A stretch of DNA of 64,000 bases, taken from Myxococcales bacterium (GTDB lineage: Bacteria > Myxococcota_A > Polyangia > Palsa-1104 > JAEUJZ01). Of the stretch, positions 27,120 through 36,038 are shown in pieces (within the stretch, counting starts at the first letter, position 1; every line of letters starts with the position of its first letter). The translations under genes were made by a program, and so were the position numbers. The notes below the pieces were generated by a model. The model was not told where the DNA came from. It was given only the letters and a program-made list of their open reading frames with translations, and searched no databases. Location of the stretch: contig JAEUKA010000014.1 of NCBI GenBank assembly GCA_016794465.1, forward strand, positions 279,130 to 343,129. Direction: 5' to 3'.

Positions 27120-27839
27120 ATGCAAGAAACGAGCAGCGAATCAGGTCAGCCAGCCATAGGCACAGTGCTGGTGACGGGGGCTAGTCGCGGGATTGGACTA
27201 GATTTTGTGCGGGCATGGCTCGAGCGCGGTGCCCAGGTCATCGCCGGATGTCGCACTCCAGCGGGGGCCTCCGCCTTGGGCACCCTGATGAACGAATACG
27301 GCGAGCGGCTGCGGGTCATGCAGCTGGATGTCACCGATGAGCGATCGGTCGAGACAATGGCTGGAGCGCTGGGCAACCTCAACATCGACCTGCTCATCAA
27401 CAACGCCGGCATCCTGCAAGTCGAGACGCTGGAGAACATGGACTTCGCCAGCATCGTCGAGCAGTTCAAGGTCAATGCGCTCGGGACGCTCCAGGTCACC
27501 CGGGCGCTTCTGCCCAACCTGCGCGATGGCGCCAAGATCATCAACATCACGTCGCGGATGGGCTCTCTCGATGACAACACGTCGGGGGGTTATTACGGAT
27601 ATCGGATGAGCAAGGCAGCGCTCAACATGGCCACGCGCAGCCTGGCGGTCGACCTGAAGAGCCGAGGCATCATCGTCGTGGCAATGCACCCGGGGATGGT
27701 GCAGACCGACCTCACACGGGGGTTTGGCATGCTGACGCCCGCCGAGAGCGTCTCGGGCATGAACCAAGTGATCGACAAGCTGACGCTGGAGCAGACGGGC
27801 CTGTTCCTCCACTACCAAGGCACGACGCTGCCGTGGTGA
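27120..27839 (+). CDS. Short-chain dehydrogenase/reductase (CsgA-like)
   Basis: 239 aa classical SDR. The NAD-binding motif is TGASRGIG, followed by LDVTDERS, NNAGIL and N-A-L-G, with catalytic Ser in ITSRMGSL and the YGYRMSK tetrad. PGMVQTDLT follows. Size and sequence resemble the C-factor/CsgA-like SDR proteins of myxobacteria, but the subfamily cannot be confirmed from motifs alone. The reaction would be NAD(P)-dependent oxidation or reduction of an alcohol/ketone. The stop codon overlaps the GTG start of the next gene, so the two are co-translated. Confidence 0.87.
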   Translation: MQETSSESGQPAIGTVLVTGASRGIGLDFVRAWLERGAQVIAGCRTPAGASALGTLMNEYGERLRVMQLDVTDERSVETMAGALGNLNIDLLINNAGILQVETLENMDFASIVEQFKVNALGTLQVTRALLPNLRDGAKIINITSRMGSLDDNTSGGYYGYRMSKAALNMATRSLAVDLKSRGIIVVAMHPGMVQTDLTRGFGMLTPAESVSGMNQVIDKLTLEQTGLFLHYQGTTLPW

Positions 27840-28408
27840 ACCGCGCGACATCTGGACCGAACCAGCGGCGGCGAGCGAGCTGGGCACTGCCGCTTCTGCT
27901 GTGGTCCCTGCCGGCTGCTGCCGAGGGCGAAGCAAAGCCAGAAGGCAAGCCGGTCGCCGTGGCTGGCAAGCCGGAAGTACGCAGCGTCGAGGCCACCAAG
28001 CGCGCCGACATCCTGCGGCTGCTACAGCTGACTCAGGCCGGTGCGATGGGCGAGCTGGCGGCGCAGCAGATCATCACGACCTTTCGGCAGCTGATGCCGC
28101 AGGTCAAAGACGAGATCTGGCAAGAGCTGAAAAAGGAAATCAGCGCCGAGGAGCTGCTGCTCCGCCTGGTCCCGGTCTACGACAAGCACTTTGGCGCCGC
28201 CGAGATGAAAGAGCTGATTCGCTTCTACGAGTCGCCCATCGGCAAGAAGACCACCCAGGTCATGCCGGCCATCAACCAGGAAGCGATGCAGATTGGCCAG
28301 CAGTGGGGTAGCGAGGTGTCGGTGCGCATCAAGCGACGAATCGATGCCGCCGCCCCGCCCGCGACAACCCCCGCGCCCGCCCCCTCCACCAGCCCTGGCA
28401 AAAAGTAG
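27833..28408 (+). CDS. DUF2059 secreted protein
   Basis: 191 aa starting at a GTG (27833 or 27836) that overlaps the stop of the SDR gene. A signal peptide (ASWALPLLLWSLPAAAEG) is followed by a charged spacer and the helical DUF2059 domain: LLQLTQAGAMGELAAQQII, LVPVYDKHFGAAEMKELIRFYESPIGKK and QVMPAINQEAM. DUF2059 proteins are periplasmic helical proteins without a known activity. A Pro/Ala-rich tail ends the protein. Confidence 0.83.
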   Translation: MVNRATSGPNQRRRASWALPLLLWSLPAAAEGEAKPEGKPVAVAGKPEVRSVEATKRADILRLLQLTQAGAMGELAAQQIITTFRQLMPQVKDEIWQELKKEISAEELLLRLVPVYDKHFGAAEMKELIRFYESPIGKKTTQVMPAINQEAMQIGQQWGSEVSVRIKRRIDAAAPPATTPAPAPSTSPGKK

Positions 28409-28418
28409 CGCCCCGCGC

Positions 28419-29417
28419 TTACGTACCGGTGGCGCGTCCTTGCTGGGCGGGGACGCGATCGACTCCTGAGCCAGCTGCCTCTTCTTCACTATCGCGGAGG
28501 TAAAGCTCGCGGACCTGATCGTTCATGACCCGCTTGGTGGTTTCGCTGACCTTCCACACCGCGTGCTTGGTGCTGTTGGTGTGGTAGTCGACAAAGCCGA
28601 GCACGCGCGAGATCGCCTCTACGCCCATCGTGCCCAGGCGAAACAGCGCCTCGCGGGGCCTGGTGATGTCGAGCTCGGACAGTGCCAGCCGGGCAATCCG
28701 CCACACATTCATGGTTGACACCGAGTAGCCCGATACCGAGCGCAGCCAGATGTGACCGGCGGCAATCCGTCGCCGCTGACGGATGAAGTCTCGCACCGTC
28801 TCGGGACCGTGATTGTGGACCACGGCTTCTGGCACATAGGCGAGTCGATAGCCGGCGTTGCAGACCAGCTGCTCGATGCTGGCCTCGTCCACGGCACTCT
28901 CGGGCGGCAGGTTGCGGACAATGCCGGCGCGAATCATGACCAGCTCCCCGAGCTTCGGCGCCTCGAGGGCTACCCGGTGGTGCATCTGCCACAGAAAGCG
29001 GGTCGCTTCGCCGGTGAAGCTGCCTTTGCCGTTGGTGGGCATGGGGCGCCCGCCACACATGCCGACCTCGGGGTTGATGAGGAAACACTGGACGAGTCGC
29101 TCGACCACTTCCCGCGAAACCAGGAGATCGGCACTGCAAACGCAGATCGCATCCACATGTGGGTTGAGCGCCCGCAGGTAGGAGTTGATGGCGGCGACTT
29201 TTCCCCGACGCTCGGGCTCCTCGATAAGGCGGACCGGAACGCCGGGTCGTGCCATCCGCTCGCGGACAATCTCGGCGGTGCGGTCGGTACAGCCAGAGGC
29301 AACTACCACGACCTCGACAATCTTGGCGCGCTTGACGCGCTGGGCCCGGAGCGTATCGAGGAGCTCGCCGATGTTGCGCTCTTCGTTGTAGGCAGGGACG
29401 GCAATACTGACCCTCAT
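28419..29417 (-). CDS. Glycosyltransferase family 2 protein
   Basis: 332 aa. The GT-A fold opens with VSIAVPAYNEERNIGELLDTLR, then VVVASGCTDRTAEIV, PERRGKVAAINSYL and the metal-binding CVCSADLLVSREVVE (S-A-D in place of the DxD). MIRAGIVRNLPPESAVDEASIEQLVCNAG contains the catalytic-base region and the ED-like acid. RQRRRIAAGHIWL resembles the QxxRW region. No transmembrane helix is evident, so it is a soluble or peripheral enzyme. The donor and acceptor are unknown. It converges on DUF2059 with 10 bp between the stops. Confidence 0.88.
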   Translation of the reverse strand: MRVSIAVPAYNEERNIGELLDTLRAQRVKRAKIVEVVVVASGCTDRTAEIVRERMARPGVPVRLIEEPERRGKVAAINSYLRALNPHVDAICVCSADLLVSREVVERLVQCFLINPEVGMCGGRPMPTNGKGSFTGEATRFLWQMHHRVALEAPKLGELVMIRAGIVRNLPPESAVDEASIEQLVCNAGYRLAYVPEAVVHNHGPETVRDFIRQRRRIAAGHIWLRSVSGYSVSTMNVWRIARLALSELDITRPREALFRLGTMGVEAISRVLGFVDYHTNSTKHAVWKVSETTKRVMNDQVRELYLRDSEEEAAGSGVDRVPAQQGRATGT

Positions 29418-29592
29418 ACAGAACCTCGTTAGTCTTAAGCGGTATAGAGAAGCAAAGCTCGCAAACGGGAATCTATCGCAGCAAGCCGGAGGTTAAGCAA
29501 GCCGGCTAGCCAGCGGTTCCAATTCCCACCCGTAATCTAGGCAATTCCGCTGGGTTACGCCAGAAGCGCCGCAGCAAATTGCGGACAAACCC

Positions 29593-30849
29593 CTAGCGAG
29601 AAACCCAGGCGGTCAGCGCGGCCAGCTCCTCGGGGGTCAGCTTGCCGCTTCCCACGGGCGGCATCGGCGTCGGCAGACCTTCGACGACACGCTTGGCAAG
29701 GACCCGACGGTAGCGAGCCCACGAGCTGTGGGTGGACAGGTCGATGTGGGCGCTGCCGCTCGGGAGGTGACATCCTTGGCACAGTCGCTGGAACACGGGC
29801 AGCATCTGCTTTCGCCACAGCGCCAGGTCCTGACCACCGCCGCTGTCTTCGCCGACTCGCAGGACCTGCGTATCGTCAAGCAGCCAGGCGTCTCCGCTCG
29901 GGGAACCGATCAGTCGCAGCGTCGGTGAAGAGCCGTCTGCCGGACTCAACATCCCTGGCAGAGGCGCCACCAGCAGCTGGCCATCCCGAATCTGCGCCAG
30001 TGAGTCGCTAAGCAGCACCCACACGCCCATACCCGATGACGACAGCGCCACGATCTGCTGCGGAGACTCGACATGGTAGGCCTGCTCGAAGGTGTTGCCA
30101 CTCTCTCGATAGAGCGCATCTGCCGTCGCCGCCCAGAGCAGACCATCCGGAGCCAGCGCCAGCCCCTTGGCATCGGGAAGCTCGACGTGGCGCAGCGACT
30201 CACTCTCTGCATCAAAGATGGCAACTCCGCGCTCCGAGAGTCCCGCCGCCCGGCCTCGACCGCCGACCAGACTGCGCACGGACAGCTCGTAGTGCTTCAG
30301 AGTCTTGCCATCTGACACCGCCAGCCGCCCGTCGAGCACGAAGCCCACCAGCGCGCCACCGATGCTCGCCACCTCGGACACCGGCTTGCCTTGCAGCTGA
30401 TAGCGCGCCGACACATCTTCCAGCGACAGCGACTGCGTCGGACCAAAGCGAAGCCGCTGCACGTGACCCTCGCCGTCGATGCCGAGCAGCCAGCGCCCCG
30501 AAAATCCCAGCGCCGGCACCACTGCTGACGAACGCCAGGAGCGCACCGCACTGTCGCGACCATGGGAATCGCCACTTGTCCACAGCGACACGCCGGTGTC
30601 ACCAAACAGCGCCACCTCGTCGTCCCCCTCGGCAATCGTCGCAACGCGGCCAGCCTCGATCGGCGAAGCATTCCAGTCAATCGGATGAATCGCTAGCTGC
30701 CCCAGGGAAAGCGGCTCACCGACTGGAAGATCGACTCCACAGCCCAGGCTTTGGACCACCCCGGCGCACAGGAAGCTCAGCAAGCCCAGCATCAGCCAGC
30801 GCCTCGGTTTGTTTGAGCGCCTCGGTTCGTTTGGATGTGTGGTTCGCAT
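29593..30849 (-). CDS. Lipoprotein with C-terminal c-type cytochrome domain
   Basis: 418 aa. The signal peptide (LMLGLLSFLCAGVVQSLGC) carries a lipobox (SLGC). The middle looks like a beta-propeller (LLGIDGEGHVQRL, VALFGDTGVSLW). The last 80 residues hold a single haem-binding CQGCH and the downstream PMPPVGSGKLTPEE, where Met would be the distal ligand, as in Planctomycete-type cytochrome domains. It is probably an outer-membrane or periplasmic electron-transfer lipoprotein. It is transcribed divergently from the 30937-34226 pair, which also contains a CxxCH protein. Confidence 0.78.
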   Translation of the reverse strand: MRTTHPNEPRRSNKPRRWLMLGLLSFLCAGVVQSLGCGVDLPVGEPLSLGQLAIHPIDWNASPIEAGRVATIAEGDDEVALFGDTGVSLWTSGDSHGRDSAVRSWRSSAVVPALGFSGRWLLGIDGEGHVQRLRFGPTQSLSLEDVSARYQLQGKPVSEVASIGGALVGFVLDGRLAVSDGKTLKHYELSVRSLVGGRGRAAGLSERGVAIFDAESESLRHVELPDAKGLALAPDGLLWAATADALYRESGNTFEQAYHVESPQQIVALSSSGMGVWVLLSDSLAQIRDGQLLVAPLPGMLSPADGSSPTLRLIGSPSGDAWLLDDTQVLRVGEDSGGGQDLALWRKQMLPVFQRLCQGCHLPSGSAHIDLSTHSSWARYRRVLAKRVVEGLPTPMPPVGSGKLTPEELAALTAWVSR

Positions 30850-30936
30850 ATGTCGAAAAAAGGTTCTCTATGGACCGACAATACCTACTATTTTCAGATG
30901 GTTAGCGACTTTCCGCTTGGTTCTGAAGGAGGCCTC

Positions 30937-32916
30937 ATGATTCGCCGCATACGCCGTACACTGCTTGGCACCTTCGCTCTCGGCCTGACGCTGGGCGTCT
31001 CGTGTGAGCCGACCCAGGGGACGCAAGACTCGGTGAGCTTGCCGCCCGTGGAAACCGTCGAGCTGCCGCCGACCTTCGAGTCCGTCGGTCCCGAGAGCTA
31101 TGTCAGCAAGGTCAAGAACCTGCTCACGGGGCTTGGTCCCACCGATGCCGAGCTGCAAGCGGTGCGAGCCGACGAGCAAGCGCTCACCGGACTCATCGAC
31201 GAGTGGATGAAGACGCCGCAGTTCCAGGCGCGGATGCTGCGGTTCTTCTCGAATGCCTTCCAGCAGGGGCAGCTCAACCGCGCGAGTCTGATCGAGATGG
31301 CGCCGGATGCACCGATCAGCGAGCGGATGCTCGGCAACATTCAGTCGAGCTTCCCGCTGACGGTGTGGCAGCTGGCAGTGGTCGAAGGCAAGCCGTTCAC
31401 CGAGGCCCTGACCACCGAGCGGTTCATGATGACGGCCCCGCTGGCGACGCTGCTGTCGTTCATGGACAACCGCCACACCAGCGACCAGAACCGAGGCACC
31501 GACTACATCACGTCGACCAATCCGGCCTTCAAGTTCACGCTGTCGAACAAGAGCGGGCCGATTCCTCTCGAAAAGACGCTCGATCCGCAAGACCCGCTGT
31601 TTATGAACTTCTATCTGCCTGCGGCGCCACCGCCGGCGTGTATCGATCCCCTCACCTACAACCGCGATACGCCTCGGCTGTATCAGTTCCTGTTTGGAAC
31701 GGTCGTGGCCAGCCAAGGCGTGTGTCTGCAGTCGTTCGTGACGCCGTCGCAGTTTGCCGATGCCGAGTACGACAGCTGGCGGATGGTGACCGTCCGGCAG
31801 CCGAAGCCCGGAGAGCCGGCGACGCTGTTTTATGACCTCAAGACAATGCGGACCGGCGGCGAGCTGGTGCTGCGTGTCCCGCGTGTCGGATTCTTCTCGA
31901 CACCGGCGTTCTTTGCCAACTGGGCGACGAACACCAGCAACCTGGCGCGCGTGACGGTGAACCAGACGCTGATCGTGGCGCTGGGTCGCAGCTTCGATGA
32001 CACCAACAACACCCAGCCACTGGCGCTGCCGGCACTCGACAAGGCGCATGCCGCCGATCCTGCTTGTTACTCGTGTCACAAGACGCTGGACCCGATGCGG
32101 CAGGTGTTCCGGCAGGCGTACACGCTGACCTATCACGAGCAGAAGGACCCGACGCAGACCTCGATGCCGGGCGTGTTTGCGTTCGACGGCATCACCAAGA
32201 ACATCTCGTCGCCGAAGGATCTGGCGTTGGCAATGGCGAGCCATCCCCGGTTTGCGCTCGCGTGGACGCAGAAGCTCTGTTATTGGGCGAACTCGTCGCC
32301 GTGTAGTGAAAACGATCCCGAGTTCCAGCGCATTGCGGCGGCGTTCGAGTCGAGTGGTCACAAGTGGAAGACGCTGGTGCGCGAGCTACTGTCCTCGCCG
32401 CTCGTCACCGGGACCCGCAACACCCAGACCTTTGCCGATCAGGGCATGACCATCTCGGTGTCGCGACGCGATCAGCTGTGTAACGCGATGTCGACGCGGC
32501 TTGGGGTGCCGAACCTGTGTGCGCTCGGACGGGCGCCGGGGCTTGTGCAGCTGGTGCCAAGCGATGGCTTCACACGCGGCGGGACGGCGCCGATCCTGGC
32601 CACCGACCCGAGCCTGTTCTATCGAGCGGCGACCGAGCAGCTGTGTCGAACCTTTGCCGACTATGTCGTCGATAGCACGGTGACCGGCAAGCCGAGTCGC
32701 TACCAGAGCAAGCTGCCGGATGACGCGGTGCGCGACATGGTGCAGACGGTGATGGGCATCGTGACGAGCGATAAGCGGTATCCGACGCTGCTGCAGATCC
32801 TAAGTGAGCACTATGCCAAGGCGAGCAAGACCGCTGGCATTACCGCCACCGACGCGCTCAAGTCCACCTTCACGCTGGCGTGCATGTCGCCGACCAGCAT
32901 CTCGATTGGTCTGTAA
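30937..32916 (+). CDS. Haem-binding (CxxCH) lipoprotein-like protein, DUF1592/1588-type
   Basis: 659 aa from the ATG at 30937 (GAAGGAGG six bases before it). The signal peptide ends in a lipobox-like GVSC. Near residue 370 is PACYSCHKTLDPMRQVFRQAY, a CxxCH haem-c site of the type seen in the planctomycete/myxobacterial DUF1592-1588-1585 family. A late RELLSSPLVTG fits the same family. The gene is followed after 11 bp by a DUF1501 gene. Pairs of this kind are common in these phyla, but their role (possibly oxidation of extracellular compounds) is not established. Domain names come from recall, not a search. Confidence 0.7.
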   Translation: MIRRIRRTLLGTFALGLTLGVSCEPTQGTQDSVSLPPVETVELPPTFESVGPESYVSKVKNLLTGLGPTDAELQAVRADEQALTGLIDEWMKTPQFQARMLRFFSNAFQQGQLNRASLIEMAPDAPISERMLGNIQSSFPLTVWQLAVVEGKPFTEALTTERFMMTAPLATLLSFMDNRHTSDQNRGTDYITSTNPAFKFTLSNKSGPIPLEKTLDPQDPLFMNFYLPAAPPPACIDPLTYNRDTPRLYQFLFGTVVASQGVCLQSFVTPSQFADAEYDSWRMVTVRQPKPGEPATLFYDLKTMRTGGELVLRVPRVGFFSTPAFFANWATNTSNLARVTVNQTLIVALGRSFDDTNNTQPLALPALDKAHAADPACYSCHKTLDPMRQVFRQAYTLTYHEQKDPTQTSMPGVFAFDGITKNISSPKDLALAMASHPRFALAWTQKLCYWANSSPCSENDPEFQRIAAAFESSGHKWKTLVRELLSSPLVTGTRNTQTFADQGMTISVSRRDQLCNAMSTRLGVPNLCALGRAPGLVQLVPSDGFTRGGTAPILATDPSLFYRAATEQLCRTFADYVVDSTVTGKPSRYQSKLPDDAVRDMVQTVMGIVTSDKRYPTLLQILSEHYAKASKTAGITATDALKSTFTLACMSPTSISIGL

Positions 32917-32927
32917 GGAGGTCCGCG

Positions 32928-34226
32928 ATGCACGTGACACGACGAGAAGCCATTGTGAGCGCGCTGTTTGGCGCAGGCTCGATCGGTCTGCGCGCTCTCG
33001 CGACGGGGCTGCCAGCTTCGGTGCTGCTCAACCCCCGCACCTCGCTGGCCGATGCCTGTGCGAGCCGCGAGCGCGCTCAATACCTGATCTGGGCCACCTC
33101 GGGATCGGGAGATCCGTCGAACGCCAACGTCCCCGGCACCTACGACGATCCCGGGATTGCCCACTCGCTGGACCCGGCGATGGCGCCGACGCCGATGACG
33201 CTGTCGGGCAAGACCTATACGGCGGCCAAGCCGTGGGCGTCGCTGCCGCAGGCGGTGCTCGATCGGGCCTGCTTTTTCCATCACACGACGCTGACCAACA
33301 GCCATGCCAACGAGGGCAAGGTCCTCAAGCTGATGGGCGCAGTCAAGCGGCAGGAGATGCTGATCTCGCTGCTGGCGAAGAACCTGGCGCCGTGTCTCTC
33401 CACGGTACAGGCCGAGCCAGCATCGATCAGCGGCGAGGTCATCACCTTTGGCGGTCGCATCCTGCCCGCGCTGACGCCGGTCGGTCTGCGCGACGTGTTT
33501 GTCAGTCCCAAAGGTCCGCTGACCAACCTCCAGGCACTGCGGGACGCCGACCTCGATCGCGTGCATGAAGTGCTCAAGCAGAGCGGCAACAGCATCCAGC
33601 GCAGCTACCTCGAGAGGATGGCGAACTCGAAGAATGAGCTGCGCAACATCTCGGACAGCCTGCTCGCGAACCTGTCCAACATTCGCGCCAACGACCTCGA
33701 TGGACAGCTCACGGCGGCGGTGTCGCTCATCCAGATGAACGTCTCGCCCGCGTCGGTCATCTTCATTCCGTTTGGCGGCGACAACCACTCGGATGCCAAC
33801 CTGGCGCGCGAGACGGCCCAGCACGTCAGCGGCTGCGGGGCGATTGCGACCCTGATGCAGCGGCTGGCGACGGCCAAGCTGCAAGACCGCGTGACCTTCG
33901 TGCTGATGAACGTGTTTGGGCGCTCGCTCAACCGACCGCAGCGGATGGGCCGCGATCACCTGGGCAACCACCACTGCAGCGTCATCATCGGCAAGCGCAT
34001 TCGCGGCAGTGTGGTTGGTGGCGTCGTCAAGGCGGGCAACGACTACGCGGCGACCCCGATTGACTCGAAGACCGGCCTGCCTGCCACGGCGGGCGCCGAC
34101 ATCCGCTTCGAGGAAACCCTCGGCGCGGTCGGCAAGACCATCGCTGCCGCCGTCGGCCTCTCGAGCGAGGTCCTAAACGACCAGATCACCACCGGCAAGA
34201 TCGTCCAGGCCGCCCTCACCCCCTAG
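32928..34226 (+). CDS. DUF1501-like secreted protein
   Basis: 432 aa from the ATG at 32928, preceded by the perfect ribosome-binding site AAGGAGG. The N-terminus has a Tat-like TRREAIVSALFGAGSIG, suggesting folded export. Later motifs are FIPFGGDNHSDANLARETAQHVSG, TFVLMNVFGRSL and NHHCSVIIG, in line with the alkaline-phosphatase-like DUF1501 fold. It follows the CxxCH protein, so the two proteins probably act together outside the cytoplasm. The substrate is unknown. Confidence 0.78.
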   Translation: MHVTRREAIVSALFGAGSIGLRALATGLPASVLLNPRTSLADACASRERAQYLIWATSGSGDPSNANVPGTYDDPGIAHSLDPAMAPTPMTLSGKTYTAAKPWASLPQAVLDRACFFHHTTLTNSHANEGKVLKLMGAVKRQEMLISLLAKNLAPCLSTVQAEPASISGEVITFGGRILPALTPVGLRDVFVSPKGPLTNLQALRDADLDRVHEVLKQSGNSIQRSYLERMANSKNELRNISDSLLANLSNIRANDLDGQLTAAVSLIQMNVSPASVIFIPFGGDNHSDANLARETAQHVSGCGAIATLMQRLATAKLQDRVTFVLMNVFGRSLNRPQRMGRDHLGNHHCSVIIGKRIRGSVVGGVVKAGNDYAATPIDSKTGLPATAGADIRFEETLGAVGKTIAAAVGLSSEVLNDQITTGKIVQAALTP

Positions 34227-34257
34227 TCCCGCTCTCCGCCCCCCAAGCAGCACGTCA

Positions 34258-34704
34258 GCTCGTGTCTTCCCCCGGTGATTTTGACCGGGCCCAAGCAGCC
34301 TCCCCAGCGGTGGCGTAGCCAGCGGGCGAGGACTGGCTAGCTGCGGGCGATCCCGTGGCAGGCTTTGTCGAAGTCGATCTTGCCGAAGGACTAGCCTGAC
34401 TCGATGAAGGACTAGCCTGGCTCGATGAAGGACTAGCCTGGCTCGATGAAGGACTAGCCTGGCTCGATGAAGGACTAGCCTGACTCGATGAAGGACTAGC
34501 CTGGCTCGATGAAGGACTAGCCTGACTCGATGAAGGACTAGCCTGACTTGATGAAGTACTAGCTTGGCTCGATGAAGGACTAGCTTGGCTTGACGAAGTA
34601 CTAGCTTGGCTCGTTAGACGACAAGACTGACCTATGGAATGACGAGCCTGACCTGTGAAAGGGCGTGCCTTGCATCCTCGCCCACGTTCGCCGCAGCACT
34701 GCCG
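34258..34704 (-). other. Open frame of 149 codons in phase with the kinase stop
   Basis: On the minus strand the TAG at 34707-34705 that ends the histidine kinase is followed in the same frame by 149 open codons to a TGA at 34257-34255. Most of it is a heptad-like repeat (consensus SQASPSS, with SQASTSS variants) encoded by the 21-bp array. No ATG, GTG or TTG in the frame could start it between 34704 and the array. It is either a chance consequence of a 21-bp repeat, a remnant of a longer kinase tail, or a readthrough extension. Confidence 0.4.
34379..34672. repeat. Array of 14 tandem 21-bp repeats
   Basis: The unit consensus is CTCGATGAAGGACTAGCCTGG. Ten nearly identical units lie at 34400-34609, with degenerate units at each end. 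No unique spacers separate the units. The array fills most of the 478-bp gap between the DUF1501 stop and the kinase stop, and no gene other than the open frame noted separately is supported here. Confidence 0.9.
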
Positions 34705-35796
34705 CTAAGACTCCGCAAGCGGCGCGACCAGGATCGGAATCGTGAAGCAGAAGGTGCTGCCGTGGCCCATCCGGCTCTCTGCCCAGATGCGTCCGCCGTG
34801 GCCTTGCACAATGCACTTGGAGATATACAGGCCCAGTCCCACGCCCCGTCGATCGTTGGGCTTGACTTGCAGGAAGCGCTCAAAGACCGCTTCCAGCTTG
34901 TCGGTGGGAATTCCCTCGCCCGTGTCGCTGACGGCGAAGCGGATTTCGTCACCGAGGCGCTCGACGCGAACGACCACCTTCCCGTCTGTCGGCGTGAACT
35001 TGATCGCGTTGCTGAGCAGATTCACGAGCACCTGAAGAATCCGCGCCGGATCGAACGCCGCGAGCTCCAACGGCGGCACCAGCTCGGCCACGATCGAGAT
35101 TCCGCGTGCTGCAGCTTGCGCGGTAAAGGTATCCACCGCCTCGGTCACGACCTGCGCCGAGCTTGCGAGCTCACGCGTCACAGCGAGCCGGCCCGCTTCG
35201 ATGCTCGCGACATCGATCAAGTCTCCGATGAGGCGGTTCATGCGCGCCCCGGAGCGCTGAATGCGCTGGGCCTGCGCCAGAACTTCTTCCACGTGGTCTT
35301 CCCGCGACACTCCTTTTTCAATCAGGGCCGCGAAGCCGACCATCACACTCAGCAGATTCCGCAGATCGTGGCTCACGATGCTCAGGAACTCATCGCGCGT
35401 TGCCAGCGCACCGTCGGCTCGAGCGCGCTCACAGAGAAGGTCTTTGTCCGTTTCCTGTCGTTCGAGCGAGAGCAGGGCAACCTGCTCAGCGCGTTCCTCC
35501 CGAAGGGTCTGGTCCGCGCCCGCGCGCTCCTTTCGCAGCGCTTCGTCTTCTCGCCCGCGCTCCCTTGTGATCAGCGCGCTTGGCCGAGGGTCGGACGCCT
35601 GGCGATCCGTCTTCGCCCGCGCTGCCGCCAGCACTTCGTCGGCGCGAGTCCGAGCCCGGCTGATGACCGCGTCCGCAGTCTCATCCATGGCGGTGAGCTG
35701 TTCCCCGAGTACATCATCGGCCTTCTCACGTTCGGCGCGCAGGCTCTCATCGGTCTGTTCGCGCTCTTCAATCGGTTGCTGGTCATCAATGGGCAT
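34705..35796 (-). CDS. Sensor histidine kinase with long coiled-coil N-terminus
   Basis: 363 aa. Residues 1-125 are an Arg/Glu/Ala-rich coiled coil with repeats (EREKADDVLGEQ, RARTRADEVLAAARAK, ERAGADQTLREERAEQ) and no membrane segment or sensor domain. The H box is DEFLSIVSHDLRNLL (phospho-His). The ATP-binding domain has NLLSNAIKFTP (N box), DTGEGIP (G1) and GVGLGLYISKCIV (G2). It is probably a cytoplasmic kinase that senses through a partner. No response regulator is adjacent, and its stop codon is followed in frame by the 21-bp array. Confidence 0.9.
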   Translation of the reverse strand: MPIDDQQPIEEREQTDESLRAEREKADDVLGEQLTAMDETADAVISRARTRADEVLAAARAKTDRQASDPRPSALITRERGREDEALRKERAGADQTLREERAEQVALLSLERQETDKDLLCERARADGALATRDEFLSIVSHDLRNLLSVMVGFAALIEKGVSREDHVEEVLAQAQRIQRSGARMNRLIGDLIDVASIEAGRLAVTRELASSAQVVTEAVDTFTAQAAARGISIVAELVPPLELAAFDPARILQVLVNLLSNAIKFTPTDGKVVVRVERLGDEIRFAVSDTGEGIPTDKLEAVFERFLQVKPNDRRGVGLGLYISKCIVQGHGGRIWAESRMGHGSTFCFTIPILVAPLAES

Positions 35797-36038
35797 GGGG
35801 TGCGCAATCTAGCACTAGACAAGCAGAGCCCCACCAGGGAGTCCCAGATCCGCTCAGTGTGTCATTTCCGCACGCGGTCCAAGCGGCCCCCTCTGAGCTG
35901 GGACACGCGGTACGGCGCAGGCGGCACTATCGGACAAGCTCCGCGAGCAGACCACGTCCGCAGGCGATCTGGATCGCGGCATGTGTCTTGCGGTCTGTTC
36001 GTCCGTACCGATAGAGAACCGTTCAGATGGAGATCAGC

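Noticed and set aside
30868..32361. 497-codon minus-strand frame
   Set aside because: It mirrors the CxxCH protein on the plus strand and is rich in Arg, His and Gln, as expected of a high-GC antisense frame.
34379..34672. CRISPR array
   Set aside because: The 21-bp units are directly joined, with no unique spacers and no cas genes.
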